DNA of 64,000 nt, taken from positions 65,266,001 to 65,330,000 of the forward strand of contig CM075350.1 in assembly GCA_037693485.1 (NCBI GenBank), read 5' to 3'. The notes under the pieces are model-generated. The model did no database searches. It worked only from the letters and a program-made list of their open reading frames with translations, and had not been told where the DNA came from. Shown here piece after piece: positions 30,440 through 43,733 of this stretch (positions within the stretch are counted from its first letter, which is position 1; each line of letters starts with the position of its first letter). The stretch is from Kitagawia praeruptora (Eukaryota; Streptophyta; Magnoliopsida; Apiales; Apiaceae). The position numbers and the translations under genes were made by a program.

Positions 30440-30673
30440 AATAGATTATTGATTGTTTTAAGTTCCTTTTTAAGTTGCTTGTTGATTGTTTTATATGTGA
30501 TAGCAGTTTATGGTTCTTTTAGTAGTTTTGTAGTGTAGTAGGTTTGATCCTGTTTTCTTCCTCATGTCCAGTTGTGATGCAGACTGATCACGTATGTAAA
30601 GGCTTTGCCTATCTAGCTCCTTCCTGTTGGAGCTATATTATAATATAAGTTTTGCCTTTCAAAAAAAAAAAAT
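30440..30673 (+). mobile_element. Possible 5'-truncated LINE 3' end
   Basis: A less AT-rich stretch ends in TTTTGCCTTTCAAAAAAA, with a run of about 12 A at 30661-30672. That ending is typical of plant L1 3' UTRs. No ORF remains and I could not find a clear target-site duplication. Confidence 0.4.
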
Positions 30674-30930
30674 ACAACAAAAAGATATAAAGTAGTACCT
30701 TAACCGAAATTAATATGATTTAGCCATAAGGAGAATTGATGCATACACTTTATTTATCAAAGTTGGCTAGGTCTCATGGGGAATAGGGAATAAGAGGCTT
30801 AGAATTCCTGTAATGTTTAAGTTGATATAATAATTATATTTTTTAGTTTGTAAGAATTATTTATTTTTTTAAAATTTTATTATTCAATCATAAACTATTT
30901 TTTTATTATTATAAAATAATTTTTAAAATA

Positions 30931-30960
30931 CCCGTGTGCGTAGCACGGGCTATAATCTAG
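30931..30960 (+). mobile_element. Helitron 3' terminus on the plus strand
   Basis: A hairpin CCCGTG TGCGTAG CACGGG is followed by TATAATCTAG and a flanking T. This is the canonical Helitron 3' end. The matching 5' end upstream was not found. Confidence 0.6.
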
Positions 30961-32577
30961 TCATGTTTAGTTAATTCGTAGAATCTAGATCCAATAGAGA
31001 AACATGTTATATTAAGTTTAATTGATTTAAATTTAATTGATTTTGAATGATGTTAAAATAATTCACAATCTTGTGATTGGTTAACTAATACATGTTAGAT
31101 TCGGGTATCCTTTATTATAATAAGGGATGTTCAAAAACAATTCATGACTAAAAGATATATAACCATATGTAATATACTGTTATGTGGATTTATAGAAAAT
31201 AATATTTATGGTTAGTAGAATTTTTTTAAATTAAAAACCATGTGATATGCGAAGCTATTAAATCAAAATATTTTATATTTAAATTTAATTTAACCGCGAT
31301 TAGTAAATTATAATAAGCATGATAAATAATAAAACTTTTGTATATGATTGATTGATTTAAAGTTTAGAAGTAAATTCTGATTGCCTCTTAAATAATTTTA
31401 ATTTTTGATTGGTAATTTATTCACTAACCAATAATGATACTCTTATAGCGTATATTTAATAATTAAAGTAATTAAAATATATGTAGTGTTCGTTTATATT
31501 ATTTTATTAATTATTTTTTTAACAAATTGTGAATAAAAATAATATATTTAAATTGTGATTATAATTGTACAATATATATTATAAAAATAAATTTATAATG
31601 TATGATAATATGATTGTGATTGACTTTAAATAAAAAGAGTGGTTGATTAATGAATGATTAATTATGAAATTTAATTTAAAAATATAATAGCATATGGTGA
31701 TTGATTTCAAATTAAAATTGTGATTTTCTAGTAAATATTTTTTAGTTTAAAAAATATTTATTTATGGATATGTTTAATAAAATTATTATTGTATTTAAAT
31801 TAGAAGTGTTAACTAATTATATAAGGAAACAGATTTTTAGGATTATAATTCAAATTTTAAATATATTTAGAATGATTGATTGGTTTAACCTTGGTTAAAA
31901 GATAGTAAGTTAAATTATATAAGGAAACATATTTGTTTTAATTTGATTGGTCCATGATTTAGAAGTGGCATATGATTGGTTCTAAAATAATTCATAGTTT
32001 TCTGATTGGTTAACTGGGTACATGATTAATTAACTGGATGGTGTGGTAGACTCAGGTTTGATAATAAAGGATGTGTAAAAAAAACAAACGAACTACCATT
32101 AATTTTATTATGTTAATCGACTAATTACCTTTAACTATAACGTGTTTTAATTCGAAAAACAATATTAATGATGGAAAGATATGATACGATTGATGTTTTT
32201 AGGTGTTTATAAAAGGTAATATCTCGATTAATTACCATTAATTATATTATGTTATTATTGATTTTAGGTGTATTTAACATTCTTTATAATGAATGGTAAA
32301 TAAGTAAATTCACGAAGTACAAAAAAACAGGTACCAAAAAACATGTACCAAAACTTTCAATGTTTCGGCTTTTATATAATAGTATAGATTTAAGTTTTAT
32401 ATTTTTATTAATGTAATTTTGATATTAACATTTATTTTCTTTTCTTTTAATAATAAATTTTAGTTACTTTTTATCTTTGTATGAAATCGAACTCTATTTA
32501 GCTTAATTATAGGACAATTTTATCTACCATCAAACATGTCCTTACTTTAATTGGTGCAATGCAAGAAGTTTCTTGTA

Positions 32578-32924
32578 CTCCCTCGGTCTCATTTTATATG
32601 ATCCTTATTTTTCTTTGGGACGTTCCAAAAAGAATTAAACTATTGTTTTTACTATTTTTGTATACTATTTTTCACTATTACACACACTAATTCTCCATTT
32701 TATACTCTTTTTTTTATTAAATAAACATTATAACACCCACTACTTTTCACATGCCCACTATTAAATCTTTATACAATATAATACACAACCATCGAACCTA
32801 AAGAATTTTTTTTGTTGGGTGGCCAAATGAATTACCAATCAAAGGCGGCCAACGAACAAAGTCAAAAAAAATTCTTAATCTTTGGGAAATGTTGACCGGG
32901 TCAGACATTCCGGGACGGAGGGAG
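32578..32924. mobile_element. Stowaway-like MITE (347 bp)
   Basis: It starts CTCCCTCGGTCTCATTTTAT and ends GGGACGGAGGGAG, with TA on both sides (32576-32577, 32925-32926). Terminal CTCCCTCCGT-type inverted repeats with a TA target define the Tc1/mariner-related Stowaway group. Confidence 0.85.
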
Positions 32925-33059
32925 TATGTTTTTGTTCGGTGTCAACCCAAATATGGGAAAATAAAAAAAATGTTTTTCTTGTATATATAGAGTAGTCGAT
33001 TAAATTCATTAGTACAAGGTTTTTTGGGATGTGTTTAAAAATAAATTCATGTAAAATTT

Positions 33060-33778
33060 TGTTAGGAACAATTCATGAGTTGTGATGTTAAGAATAGAAT
33101 TTTACTTATACTTCTTGTATATCCTGATCTTATAAAGGATTTAGCACTTTGTATAGGAAATATGTATTACAGTTATCTGTAAAGTTTAGTTAGGAATGAA
33201 CAGTGCATCAAGTACTACATGTCAGGAACTGAGATCGAATCCTGATATGTCAAGTCAAATATTGATCAAGTACTGATAGGATGGTTAGATCCTGATGCAA
33301 GATGGAATCCTGATATCAGTCGTGTTACTGATGATGTCATTATGGATGCTACAGAAACTGGCAAGTGCTATAAAACAGGATCGTTGGTTGAAGAACAAGC
33401 AAGAAGATATTATGAAGGGAAGAATTTTCTATTGATGGAAACTATCAACTGGACGGCAGAACATTGTCATGTATAGATTATCTTTCTGTAATTAGTTGAT
33501 AGGAAGCATTATAAATACTCTCTCTATATCATTGTAAAAAGAGTTCATGAGGTTTTGCAATCATAAGTATACGCGAGTGCAAATAGAGAGAAATTTATTT
33601 TGTCAGCAGCTGCTAAAGGTATTTGTACACCTTTGGTAGAGTTTGTATTTGATCTTATTAATACAAACAGAGTTTGATTCATTCGTTTATTCTTGTTCAT
33701 ATAACCAAGCAAAAATCAGACACGATTATATAACTTGTATTCAACCCCCCCCCCTTCTACAAGTTATTTGAGTTAACA
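33060..33778 (+). repeat. 5' LTR (719 bp) of the copia element
   Basis: It begins TGTTAGGAAC and ends GTTAACA. It has a TATAAATA promoter element at 33510-33517, four ATCCTGAT words and a C run near 33745-33754. Confidence 0.95.
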
Positions 33779-33780
33779 AT

Positions 33781-33792
33781 TGGTATCAGAGC
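33781..33792 (+). other. Primer-binding site, initiator tRNA-Met type
   Basis: TGGTATCAGAGC lies two bases after the LTR. It is complementary to the 3' end of plant initiator tRNA-Met, the standard copia primer. Confidence 0.92.
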
Positions 33793-33827
33793 AGGTTGAT
33801 TTCGAATAATCATAAAGATCTTCAATC

Positions 33828-36119
33828 ATGTCTGGTTACAAGGATGAGAATACTAAGATTCCTATGCTTAAGAGAAACGAATATACTCTATGGGAAGTAA
33901 AGATGTTGCATCATCTGGAAGCAACAGATCCTGATTATCTTGACAGAATCAGAGATGGACCTTTTGTTCCAACAAAGATCGTTGGACAAGCAACTGTTGA
34001 TGGTGTGGTTGTTCCAGAACATACAGTAGAGAAGCCAAAATCTGAGTGGTCAGATAAGGACAAGGAGAATGTTCTTAAAGATGCTAAAGTGAGAAACATA
34101 TTATTCAACAGTCTTGATTCTGTTCTCACTAACTATGTTCTCTCTTGTAAAACTGCTAAGGATATATGGGACAATCTTAAGGTTCACTGTGAAGGAACTA
34201 AGCCTATCAGGAAGAATATGAGGACACTACTTATACAACAGTATGAGTACTTTGAATCCAAGTCTGGTGAGTCACTTACTGATACCTTTGATAGGTTTAC
34301 AAAACTCATCAATGAGATAGCCATGCATGGTAAATATTATGACTTGGAGGATATGAATACAAAGTTCATGAAAACTTTGCCTGATTTCTACAATGAGAAG
34401 ATATCTGCGATTGAGGAAGTTAATGATCTGGATGAAATATCATTAGAGGCAGTATATGGAAAACTGAGAGCTTATGAACTTGACAAGCAACAGAAGAAGA
34501 GCAGGAGTGAAGGAAAGATGAAGACTGTTGCACTTACTGCTCAATCTGAATTAAAGAAGCTTCCGGAAGAACAGCATGAAGAGATTGCTGTAAAGAACTC
34601 AAGGAAGAAGAAAAGCAAAGAAAGTTCTGAGTCAGAGACTACTGATATGGACTCTGACAACAATGATTCTGAATCTGAGATGCAGGAACTCTTTGCTATG
34701 TTTGCTAAAGCCTTCAAGAAAGGAAGATTTAATCGAAGAAGATTTAGTAAAGGACCTTTTCAAAAGAAGGAGGAGAAGAAGAGTGACAAAGGCAAAGGTA
34801 CAATTGTCAAGCTTGATAAGGCTAAGATCAAGTGCTTTAATTGCAGTGAGCTTGGACACTTTGCTAGTGAATGTAAGAAACCTAGGAATTCAGTAAAGGG
34901 TAATGCACTTATGGTCACACAGAAGGATTGGGCTGATTCTAGTGATTCTGAAGATGAATTGGATTATGACAACATTGCACTGATGGCAAATGTTTCAGAC
35001 AAACCTGGATCTCCAAAGAAAACTTCTCCATCCTCTGTTAAGGTATCACTTCACTCTCTTGATTCATTTGATAACTTAAATTCTGATGAAATTAGATCTA
35101 TCCATGCTGAGTTTAAGAATCTTATGACTAATTTTAGAATTCTTACTAGTGAAAGAGATGAACTTAAGGTTAAGAATGATAAATTAGTTGATAGAAATAA
35201 TTTTTTTGAATCTGAGTTAATTCAAATGGAAGAATACAGGTTAAGTTCTGATAAAGCTAAGCATGATTATGGTGTTATTCTTGAGGCTTATGACTATGTC
35301 AGAAAAGAACTAGAGGAAGAGAGAGATGTGATTAAGACCATTAACATTTCTGGTAAAAAGACACAAGAAATCATCGAAAGTGGAATTCGTGGTAAAGTTA
35401 ATGGTTTAGGTTTTGATAAGGCTAGACAAGAAGAAAAAGTAGCTATTGTCAATGATGATAGTAAAGTAGAAGCTAGCACATCTAAATCTGAAGGTAAGAA
35501 AATTGTTTCCGAACCTAATCATGTTAAATTTGTTGATTCAAAAGGTACCCCTGTTGTACACAAAAGGATTAACAATAGTAATTCAGATAAGAAAGTGTTA
35601 GAGAAACCTAAGAATGTAAACATAGGGTTTCTGTCTAAGTCTCAGTTGAAATAGAGATTAGATGGTCTTTCAGAGTCTAGCAAGATCAAAAGAAATAGGA
35701 ATGGAAAAGAAGGTATTAACAAAGAGAATAATTACAAGAATGTACCTGATGCACCTAGGAAAAAATGCTATAGGTGTGGAAATCATAATCATTTGGCCCT
35801 AGACTGCAATCAAAAACCTTCTTGGAAAACTGAGTCCAGATTCCCAAAGACTCAGAAAATTCAATACCAACCACAAAAAGCTTGTAATCATTGTGGTAGT
35901 TTACTTCATTCCATTTACATGTGTAGAGAATATCATGAACTGTATTATGACTATTATTCCTTGAAATCTGAAACTCCTAGTCACAAACAGTTTGTGAAAT
36001 CAGAGTCTAAAGTTGACTCTACAACAGGTAAAGTAAAGACAAAATTCTCAAAGCCTGTTGTTTCAAAATCTAGTAAGAAAGGATCCAATCAAAGTTGGGT
36101 CCTAAAAAATTCTAACTAG
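33828..36119 (+). pseudogene. Copia gag with one in-frame stop
   Basis: The frame opens with ATG at 33828 and runs to a TAG at 36117-36119, but a TAG at 35652-35654 interrupts it after codon 608. The first half is the copia Gag capsid region (TLWEVKMLHHLEATD near the start, UBN2-like). A zinc knuckle CFNCSELGHFASEC lies near residue 336. Acidic/Ser-rich and coiled-coil regions follow. Beyond the stop the same frame has two further knuckle-like motifs, CYRCGNHNHLALDC and CNHCGSLLHSIYMC. Pol begins 11 bases later in another frame; whether that boundary is natural or a further break is not clear. A splice-acceptor-like TTTGCAG lies just ahead of pol. Confidence 0.85.
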
Positions 36120-36130
36120 TTACTTTTTGT

Positions 36131-39100
36131 TTGCAGGGCACAGGAAAGAAGCATTCAATTATCTTGGACAGTGGATGCTCTGGACATATGACTGGAAAGA
36201 AGTCCCTGCTTACAAAGTTTGAGAGGAAAGCTGGCCCAGTAATATCTTTTGGAGATGGCAACAAAGGAGAAACTATGGGATATGGCTCAATTGTTTTGGG
36301 GAATGTCATCATAGAAAATGTAACACTGGTTGAAGGCTTGAAACATACTCTTTTAAGCATAAGTCAACTGGGTGATAAAGGTTACAAATCAATCTTTGAC
36401 AGAGAAGGATGCAAAATCTTGAATATGCAGAATGGAGACATTGTTCTAACTGGTCAAAGACATGGTAACATATATGAAGCCAGCTTAAGTAATTCATCTA
36501 AAGGAATTGTTAGATGTCTCTACAGCAAAGCAACAAGTGATGAAAGCTGGAATTGGCACAAGAAGCTCTCACATCTCAACTTCAAGAAGCTTAATCAACT
36601 TGTTAAGCACAATCTTGTGAGAGGCCTACCTCAGGTAAATTATGTGCAAGATGGACTTTGTGATGCATGTCAGCTTGGAAAGCAAAGAAGAACAACTTTC
36701 AAGAGCAAGACTGAAAATTCAATTACTGAACCATTTCACATGCTACATCTTGATCTGCTTGGTCCAGTAAACATTATGTCTATCAGCAAGAAAAGATTTG
36801 CTCTAGTGATAGTGGATGATTTCACAAGGTTCACATGGGTGTTCTTTCTACACAAGAAGGATGAAGCTCCTCAGCAAATCATTGAACTTGTCAAGAATAT
36901 TCAGAATAACTCTGAGTACAAAGTCAAAGTACTTAGGAGTGACAATAGTACAGAATTCAAGAATTCTACAATGGAGGAGTATTATGCAGACAATGGAATC
37001 ACTCAACAGTTTTCTGCACCTGGCACACCTCAGCAAAATGGTGTAGTGGAAAAAAAGAACAGGACTCTCATAGAGGCAGCAAGAACTATGCTTGCAGATG
37101 CAAAACTTCCAACCTACTTTTGGGCAGAAGCTATTAACACTACATGTTTCACTCAAAACTGTACCCTGGTAAATAGTCATGGAAAAACTCCCTATGAGAT
37201 GATCAAAGGAAAGAAACCAAGTGTGAAATATTTTCACATCTTTGGATGCAAATGCTATGTCCTAAAAGTTCATCCAGAACAACTTGGAAAATTTGAAGCC
37301 AAATCGGATGAAGCAATTTTTCTAGGATATTCAGCATCTAAGGCCTTCAAAGTTTATAATCTCAGAACTCACATTGTTATGGAATCAATTCATGTTGCAT
37401 TTGATGATAAGAAATTTGGAATTCTGCAAACTGATGAAAGTCATGACAAATTGGAATTTGAAAATCTGAAGAATTCTGAGATAATCTCCAGAAGGAATTT
37501 CTATTGCTTCTCAAAAGAATGCTACTGTTGAGGGGGAGCAATTAAATCAAAGAGAACAAAGTGATCATCAGGAGCAGACTAGCTATTCAGAGTCTACTCC
37601 ATCAGGAACTGATTTTTCAGAGTCTACTCCATCAGGAACTGACCTTTCAGAGTCTACTGAGGAAAGATCAGTAACTAGCAGCAATATGGAATCTACTGAT
37701 TCTATTGATCAAAGGGGAGTTATTGAAGGCAGAGAGAATTCTTCTACAAGAGATACCACTAACTTAGGGGGAGAGACTAGCAGAGTCAATCTACCACCTG
37801 TTAGAAAATGGACAAAGGATCATACTGAAGATTTGATTATAAATGATCCAAATAGTGGTGTTCGAACTAGAAGATCAATTCAAAATGAATGCTTGTATAG
37901 TTGCTTTCTCTCAAAGAATGAACCTAAGAAGGTTGAAGAAGCCTTACAGGATCCTGATTGGGTAATTGCAATGCAGGAGGAGTTAAATGAGTTTAAGAGA
38001 AACAAAGTCTGGAAACTGGTACCAAGACCTAAAGATAGATCTATTGTTGGTGCAAAATGGGTTTTCAGAAACAAGCTAGATGAATCTGGTATGATTGTAA
38101 GAAACAAAGCAAGACTGGTGGCCAAGGGTTATTCTCAGGAAGAAGGCATTGATTATGATGAGACCTTTGCACCTGTAGCAAGGTTGGAAGCAATTAGAAT
38201 GTTTTTTGCATTTGCAGCTCATTCAAAATTCAAGGTATACCAGATGGATGTAAAGAGTGCTTTTCTAAATGGCAAACTTGATGAGGAAGTGTATGTGGAA
38301 TAGCCACCTGGATTTGTTGATCCAAAATTTCCAAATCATGTCTACAAACTTGACAAGGCACTCTATGGACTAAAGCAGGCACCAAGAGCATGGTATGAGA
38401 CTTTGTCTAAATTTCTTCTTGAAAATGGCTTCACAAGAGGTACAATTGACAAAACTCTATTCTTTAGAAAGATAAAAGGTGAATTGCTTTTAGTTCAAGT
38501 TTATGTTGATGATATTATTTTTGGTTCTACTAATGAAAAGTTGTGTGCTAAGTTTAGCAAACTTATGCAGTCTAAGTATCAGATGAGCATGATGGGTGAA
38601 TTAAATTATTTCTTAGGCTTGCAGGTCAAACAAACTGAGACTAGTATGTTCATTAATCAGTCAAAGTATATCAAAGATCTTTTAAGAAGGTTTGACTTTC
38701 AAGACTGTGCAGTTGCAAAAACACCCATGGCAACAGCCACTAAACTAGACTCTGATCCTAAGGGAAAGAGTGTGGATAATACTAGTTATAGAGGCATGAT
38801 AGGCTCATTGTTATATCTAACTGCAAGTAGACCAGATATAATGTTTTATACCTGTTTATGTGCTAGATTCCAAAGTGATCCTAAGGAATCTCATTTAATT
38901 GCTGTGAAGAGAATTTTTAGATATCTCAAAGGAACTCCAAATCTTGATTTGTGGTATGCTAGAGAATCTGATTTCTCCCTAATTGGCTATTCAGACTCTG
39001 ATTATGCAGGGTGTAAAATAGACAGGAAAAGCACTACAGGTACATGTCAATTCTTGGGAAATAGATTGATTTCTTGGGCAAACAAGAAACAACAACCTGT

Positions 39101-39443
39101 TTCAACCTCAACTGCAGAAGCTGAGTACATAGCAGCAGGCAGTTGTTGTGCACAGCTCCTTTGGATAAGAAATCAGTTGATGGATTATGGTATGACACTT
39201 AGTAATATTCCTATGTTTTGTGATAATACTAGTGCTATCAAAATTGCAGAAAATCCAGTTCAACATTCAAGGACTAAGCACATTGATGTCAGGTATCATT
39301 TTATTAGAGAACATATTGAGAATGGTACTGTAGAACTTCATTTTGTTCCTACTGACAAACAGCTTGCAGATATTCTAACTAAACCACTTGATGAAACTAC
39401 ATTCAGTAGATTAGTAAGTGAGTTAGGAATGTTAAATTTCTAG
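36131..39443 (+). pseudogene. Copia pol (protease, integrase, reverse transcriptase, RNase H), broken
   Basis: From 36131 the frame has a protease motif ILDSGCSGHMTG and an integrase zinc region (WHKKLSHLNFKKLNQL, then CDACQLGKQ). The integrase core follows, with DLLGP, LRSDNSTEF and NGVVEKKNRTL. The frame is lost at about 37490 (single-base indel), giving a false stop at 37529-37531. It resumes in the next frame, which carries a short Ser/Thr-rich repeat, then reverse transcriptase (KWVFRNK, MDVKSAFLNG). A TAG at 38301-38303 falls inside the otherwise invariant YVEQPPGF motif. Downstream are YVDDIIFGST and the RNase H with SDSDYAGC, STAEAEY and KHIDVRYHF. The element therefore cannot make full-length Pol. 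Confidence 0.93.
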
Positions 39444-40469
39444 ATCTTTAACATCTGCAATAGTAGCAAGGTATGTTGTTTTTAGCTTATAGACTTGATA
39501 TTCTTGTCAGGATCTATATTTGATTGTTAAATGCTTTAGCTATAACACTTTGCCTTGATAAATTTCAGTATGATAGACTTGTTAATAATCATCAGGATTA
39601 GATTTGTTATCAGGATGCTGACGTCATCAGTATTGTGTCAGTATCAGGATTGTGAAAATTGTTTCAGATCCTGACGTTTACTTTGTGTAGTAATCTAATT
39701 CTGTGATGTATTGAGTCTATGCTAGCAAGTTTTAATATTTGCATACTGATAATTTATACATCATTCAATAATCAAAAGACAAGTAGATAACAAGAAATTG
39801 TATTTTCATTAATTTAACGCATTACATACATGGAAATGAAATACAACATCTTTTTGTCTAACTTCTACTGATAATTCTATACTTGTCTAATGATATCTAA
39901 CCAATTGATTTTGTTCAGGTTAATTGTTTATTTCTTTTTCAGATAAAAGAAAAATGCCATGTGGAAACTCCATATTAAGTCTCTGGAATCAGGATGATAT
40001 TGATCAGGATTTCAAGTGTGATCATCAGGATTTTTAAGATTTATTATTATTTTTAAATCACATTGCTTTTTGTGATTATTTTGATGAGAGGTCACAACAG
40101 GAAAATGAAGCTGATCAGTATTAATTTTTTATCTTGATAATACCCTGATTTATTTCATGAAAATCAATTTTGGATTTTATTTTCCAAAAAAAAAATCGTG
40201 GGTAACCGCATTTTTCAGGGACTGACACCTGTCAATCTACGTGTCAACGTGGGATAGTGGTCTGAAAGATTTGTGAAATATATTTGTTTTGAAACTCTAA
40301 TCGTGTAATTGCTTTCTCTAATTTCATATTCTCTAAAGCAAAAACACTCTCGAGTTTTCAAAATCACTAATCTATTTCAAGAATTTTTCAAGTTCTTTTA
40401 AGATCAAAAATAGCAGCTCAAAGAAGATTACCTAAATTAGTAGCCTTCAAGTTTGGTGACTTCGATTTT
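39444..40469 (+). other. Spacer between copia pol and the third ORF
   Basis: There is no ORF. The stretch is marked by many copies of ATCAGGAT and its reverse complement ATCCTGAT, the same word that recurs in the LTRs. A polypurine-like AAAAAAAAATCGTGGG lies near 40186. Confidence 0.6.
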
Positions 40470-40969
40470 ATGACAAACAATCATGTAGCAGCTATCACCA
40501 ACAAGGAAGGAGTGTCAACTGATTTTCATCCAATCATGAACTTTCTGGCGTATGGACCATTAAGTTATGCATTGACAGCATCTCCACAAATTAATCAAGC
40601 AGCTGTTACACAAGCTTGGGAGAATGCTGAGGTAATTGATTCTACTCAGAGTCAATCAGGTAAGATTGTTCTACACTTAGGACAAGATTCTTTTGATATT
40701 ACTGAATCTGTTGTTAATTCAGTACTTCACTTACCTGCTAGTTTGAATTATGAGAATGAACCATCTGATGATGATGTTAGAACTATGTTATCTGCATTAG
40801 GTTCACTACGCCATAAATGCACATACGCAACCCCCATTTTCAGTTGCGTAAGACCCCTAACGCAACGCTTTTCCAAGCTATTGCAACAGTTCGAAAAGCA
40901 TTGCATAAAAGGACTTATGCAACACCAAAAGCATGCAAACGCAACACTTCATGGGGTTGCGTAAAATGT

Positions 40970-41365
40970 TTCAGCCACGTCACCATACTGACATGGAAGC
41001 AAGGTGCCACGTCAGCATGCTGACATGTCATTAGTGGGGCCCACAAGTGCCACGTCACAAATTGGGGGGGCATGCCACGTCATCAGTGGGGCCCACCAAG
41101 GTGCCACATCAGCACTGGACCTGCATGCCACGTTAGCAGTGGGGTCCACATGCCACGTCAACAGTGGGTACCCATATGCCACGTCAGCAATGGGCCCACA
41201 TGCCATGTCAGCAGTGGCCCACTATCTAATGCAACGCTAGTTGAGTCTAATGCAACACTAATTTTTTTTTAAGCAACACCATTTTTTTAAATGCAACACC
41301 ATTTATTTTTATTGCAACATCATTTTTTTTATTGCAACATCAAATAGAGTCAAATGCAACACCTT
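40970..41365. repeat. Left subterminal repeat array of the CACTA element
   Basis: About nine degenerate copies of (A/G)TGCCACGTCAGCA(N)TGGGGCC occur to 41220, six with exact GCCACGTCA. They are followed by reiterated AATGCAACACC words to about 41365. Confidence 0.9.
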
Positions 41366-41460
41366 TTTACAAAAAATTTGAAATAGCTACTTTGTTTATA
41401 CAAAAAACCATCCTATCCAAATCAAGCCAACAACTAATACAAATCAACAAATTCTTAGGT

Positions 41461-41595
41461 TTAAAATAGGGCAGGTTCGCAAATTCTATCTGCAGCAACA
41501 AGATCCTCTTTAGATTTAATGATTCTTTCTTGACGATATTGTTCCTGCCTTCTCAATCCTTCCATTTCCTTAAACTTTCCCCACACTTGCGCACT
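41461..41595 (-). pseudogene. Captured terminal-exon fragment, unidentified
   Basis: On the minus strand a TTTGTAG acceptor at 41596 is followed by a 44-codon open frame ending in TAA at 41463-41461. It includes VWGKFKEMEGLRRQEQYR and ends in CEPALF. It looks like the last exon of a host gene carried by the CACTA element. I do not recognise the family. Confidence 0.45.
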
Positions 41596-41904
41596 CTACA
41601 AGTTTGTAACCAGAAATTAGAAAATAAAGGATAATAAAGGAGAATGCATTAAGTTCTGGATAGGTGATGCAAAATTAAATCTACAGATATAAACACCAAT
41701 GCTTGACGCAACTGCCAACACCTAACACATATATTTTGTACTCTAAAGTTACTCCTTGAAGCTATTCTGTTCATCTTTAAATAAACATTCTGTTCTCGAT
41801 ATATAAACCAATATCCGATTGTGTATAGTGAAAGACAATGAACAACCGTAACAGGCAAAACCAAATTTCTGCAAAGTTTGTTAAAGAATATTAAGTATGT
41901 TTAA

Positions 41905-42127
41905 CTAATTTTGTAACTGTTCCAAGGAAATATGTTTATTAACCTTTAAAACCCTCAATGTTTTGCATCTGTTAACCAACCTTTCAAGAGCATCAAAAGT
42001 GACATCACTATTTAAGCTGGCAAAATTAAGCACTTCTAGAGACACAAAGGTCTCGGGGAAGCAACTTAACCAACCCCCACCGAGATCATCTATGCCATTT
42101 TCGTGTATGTCGAGCTCAGTCAAGTTC
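41905..42127 (-). pseudogene. Captured TIR1/AFB auxin-receptor LRR exon fragment
   Basis: A TTTTTCAG acceptor precedes 42127, and the following frame reads NLTELDIHENGIDDLGGGWL and then SLEVLNFASLNSDVTFDALE, RLVNRCKTLRVLK, LEQLQ, before a stop. The pattern ELD..E..DDL.G.WLS.FPET..SL..LN, and ALERLV.RC..L..LK.N, matches the leucine-rich repeats of TIR1/AFB F-box auxin receptors. No F-box and no other receptor exons are found nearby, and the frame stops before the next repeat. It is therefore a fragment carried by the CACTA element, oriented on the minus strand. Confidence 0.75.
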
Positions 42128-43733
42128 CTGAAAAATTGAACCCTATAAGTTTCAATTTTTAACTTTCTAAATCAAACACAAGCAAGACAAATTATGAAAC
42201 AGTAAAGAACTGCCTTCAATTTAAAACTAATGAGAAATTATTATACAGAGTGCCTTATTTACGAAGTCAATGATTGCTGAACTATAAAGCTAAAGCAGAG
42301 ATTCACCTTTCATATATGTAACTGGAGAAAGTTTTGACACAGATATATGATGTAAAATACTGTCACTCAAGTAACAATGGTCAATATATTAATCACTTTT
42401 ATTCGGGAAAAACAAGGGAATTGCTGAGAAGGTGATGATTGCTTATAACAGCAAGTAACTATAAACAAAATTTCATTCAAATAAATAGGTGAAAATAGGT
42501 CACATATTAAGTATTCCATGTTAAAAGCCTAAAAAATAAATTAAGCAGTTGTGAGAAGTGATACTAGATAGCATTTAGGAGCACAATTTCTATAAAAAAG
42601 GGAGATAGATGAAAAGGTGACTACAAAAAACACGATTATGGGAGAGAAACCACAATTTTCAAACAAGTATAGAATTCATATACAGTTGCAAAATGTAACT
42701 AAAATTAATTATGGAGATCGCACCAAAAGTAAACAATTATTCTCTTTCAGGTCCAATAATCTGACTTCTATAACACACACAAACACTGTAATTTTACTCC
42801 TCTATCCATTTACCATTCTAAAGTTAAAAACCTGAAAAAATTAATATATAAAAAGAAGGAAAAAAAATTATGGCATGTGGTAAATGGTTTGTTCTTAGCA
42901 TCTAGTCTATGATATGACTATATGGGAAAGAGATATTAGTGTGGAGCATGACTTGGAAAGACCATGGTGTTTCTCATGTAGAACAAGGTCAGTTGAACAG
43001 TGAAATTAACACTGTTGATATATTATCTTCCAGATGTCTGTACAGTTTCATAAAATCAAGATGTGCTACACAGAAAAGACCTAAAAGTCTGTACACAGTA
43101 TACAGGAATCCAAACATTATTGATAATACTCCTCAAAAGAGTGTTTGATATATATAAGCATATTAATGTAAATGGGTAAAAGTCAATGGCTCAGAAGATG
43201 TTATTAGTGGTTTACTAAGAATTAAACAGAATCCAACATTGAATTCATAATACACTGGAATAAATTACAATTATATACAAGTGGCTTTGTACACGCAGAC
43301 ACGACTTGCGAATGTAATTGAATTGTCTAGGATGATTGGAAAATTTCTTCAACGACCATGTTGCAGTTTAGAAAAAACTAGTTTCCGTTAGGTTGTACCA
43401 ATCAGATGGCTTATTAGATATCCAGTCATATTCAAAGCCTAAAATAGATGCAAACAAAGATATATCAGTTACAACAAGGATAAAGTGACATTCAGGCATC
43501 AATATGTTCTTGGATACAGGCAGTTTCGCATAGCATATAGTACCGACTTAATATTTTTTAAGCTTTAATTGTTAAAAAACAACATACAAACAAAAACCAT
43601 GTCCTATCGAGCTGACTGTTATTGCAGATGAAATTAAGTGTCATTATCAGACATCTAGAGACAAGTGGAAGTTTGTTTTAAACAAAGATGAGGTGGTTAC
43701 GGTGGAGAAGATAACTCTATAGAAAAGACTCAC
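42128..43733. other. CACTA interior without clear genes
   Basis: The stretch is intron-like AT-rich DNA. I see no transposase motif and no ORF worth calling. It probably belongs to the captured genomic segment. Confidence 0.45.

Larger units (their letters stand above)
27527..32388 (-). mobile_element. Helitron (minus strand), about 4.9 kb with nested insertions
   Basis: The 5' end on the minus strand is A|TCTATACTATTATATAAAA at 32388. The 3' end is CTAG|T at 27530-27527, preceded by a 9-bp stem hairpin (AACCCGTGC AAC GCACGGGTT, 27536-27556). Both fit the Helitron rule of TC...CTRR inserted between A and T with no duplication. No Rep/helicase ORF is present, so it is non-autonomous. Internal sequence near 27.7-28.2 kb reappears at about 32.14-32.26 kb, so the 28.2-32.1 kb part is probably later nested insertions. 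Confidence 0.65.

Noticed and set aside
36100..36150. Programmed frameshift between copia gag and pol
   Set aside because: No slippery sequence or downstream structure is evident. A stop plus frame change in a decayed copy, or a splice at TTTGCAG, explains it as well.
41905..42127. Functional auxin-receptor gene
   Set aside because: Only one LRR exon-like fragment exists, with no F-box, and it lies inside a CACTA element.
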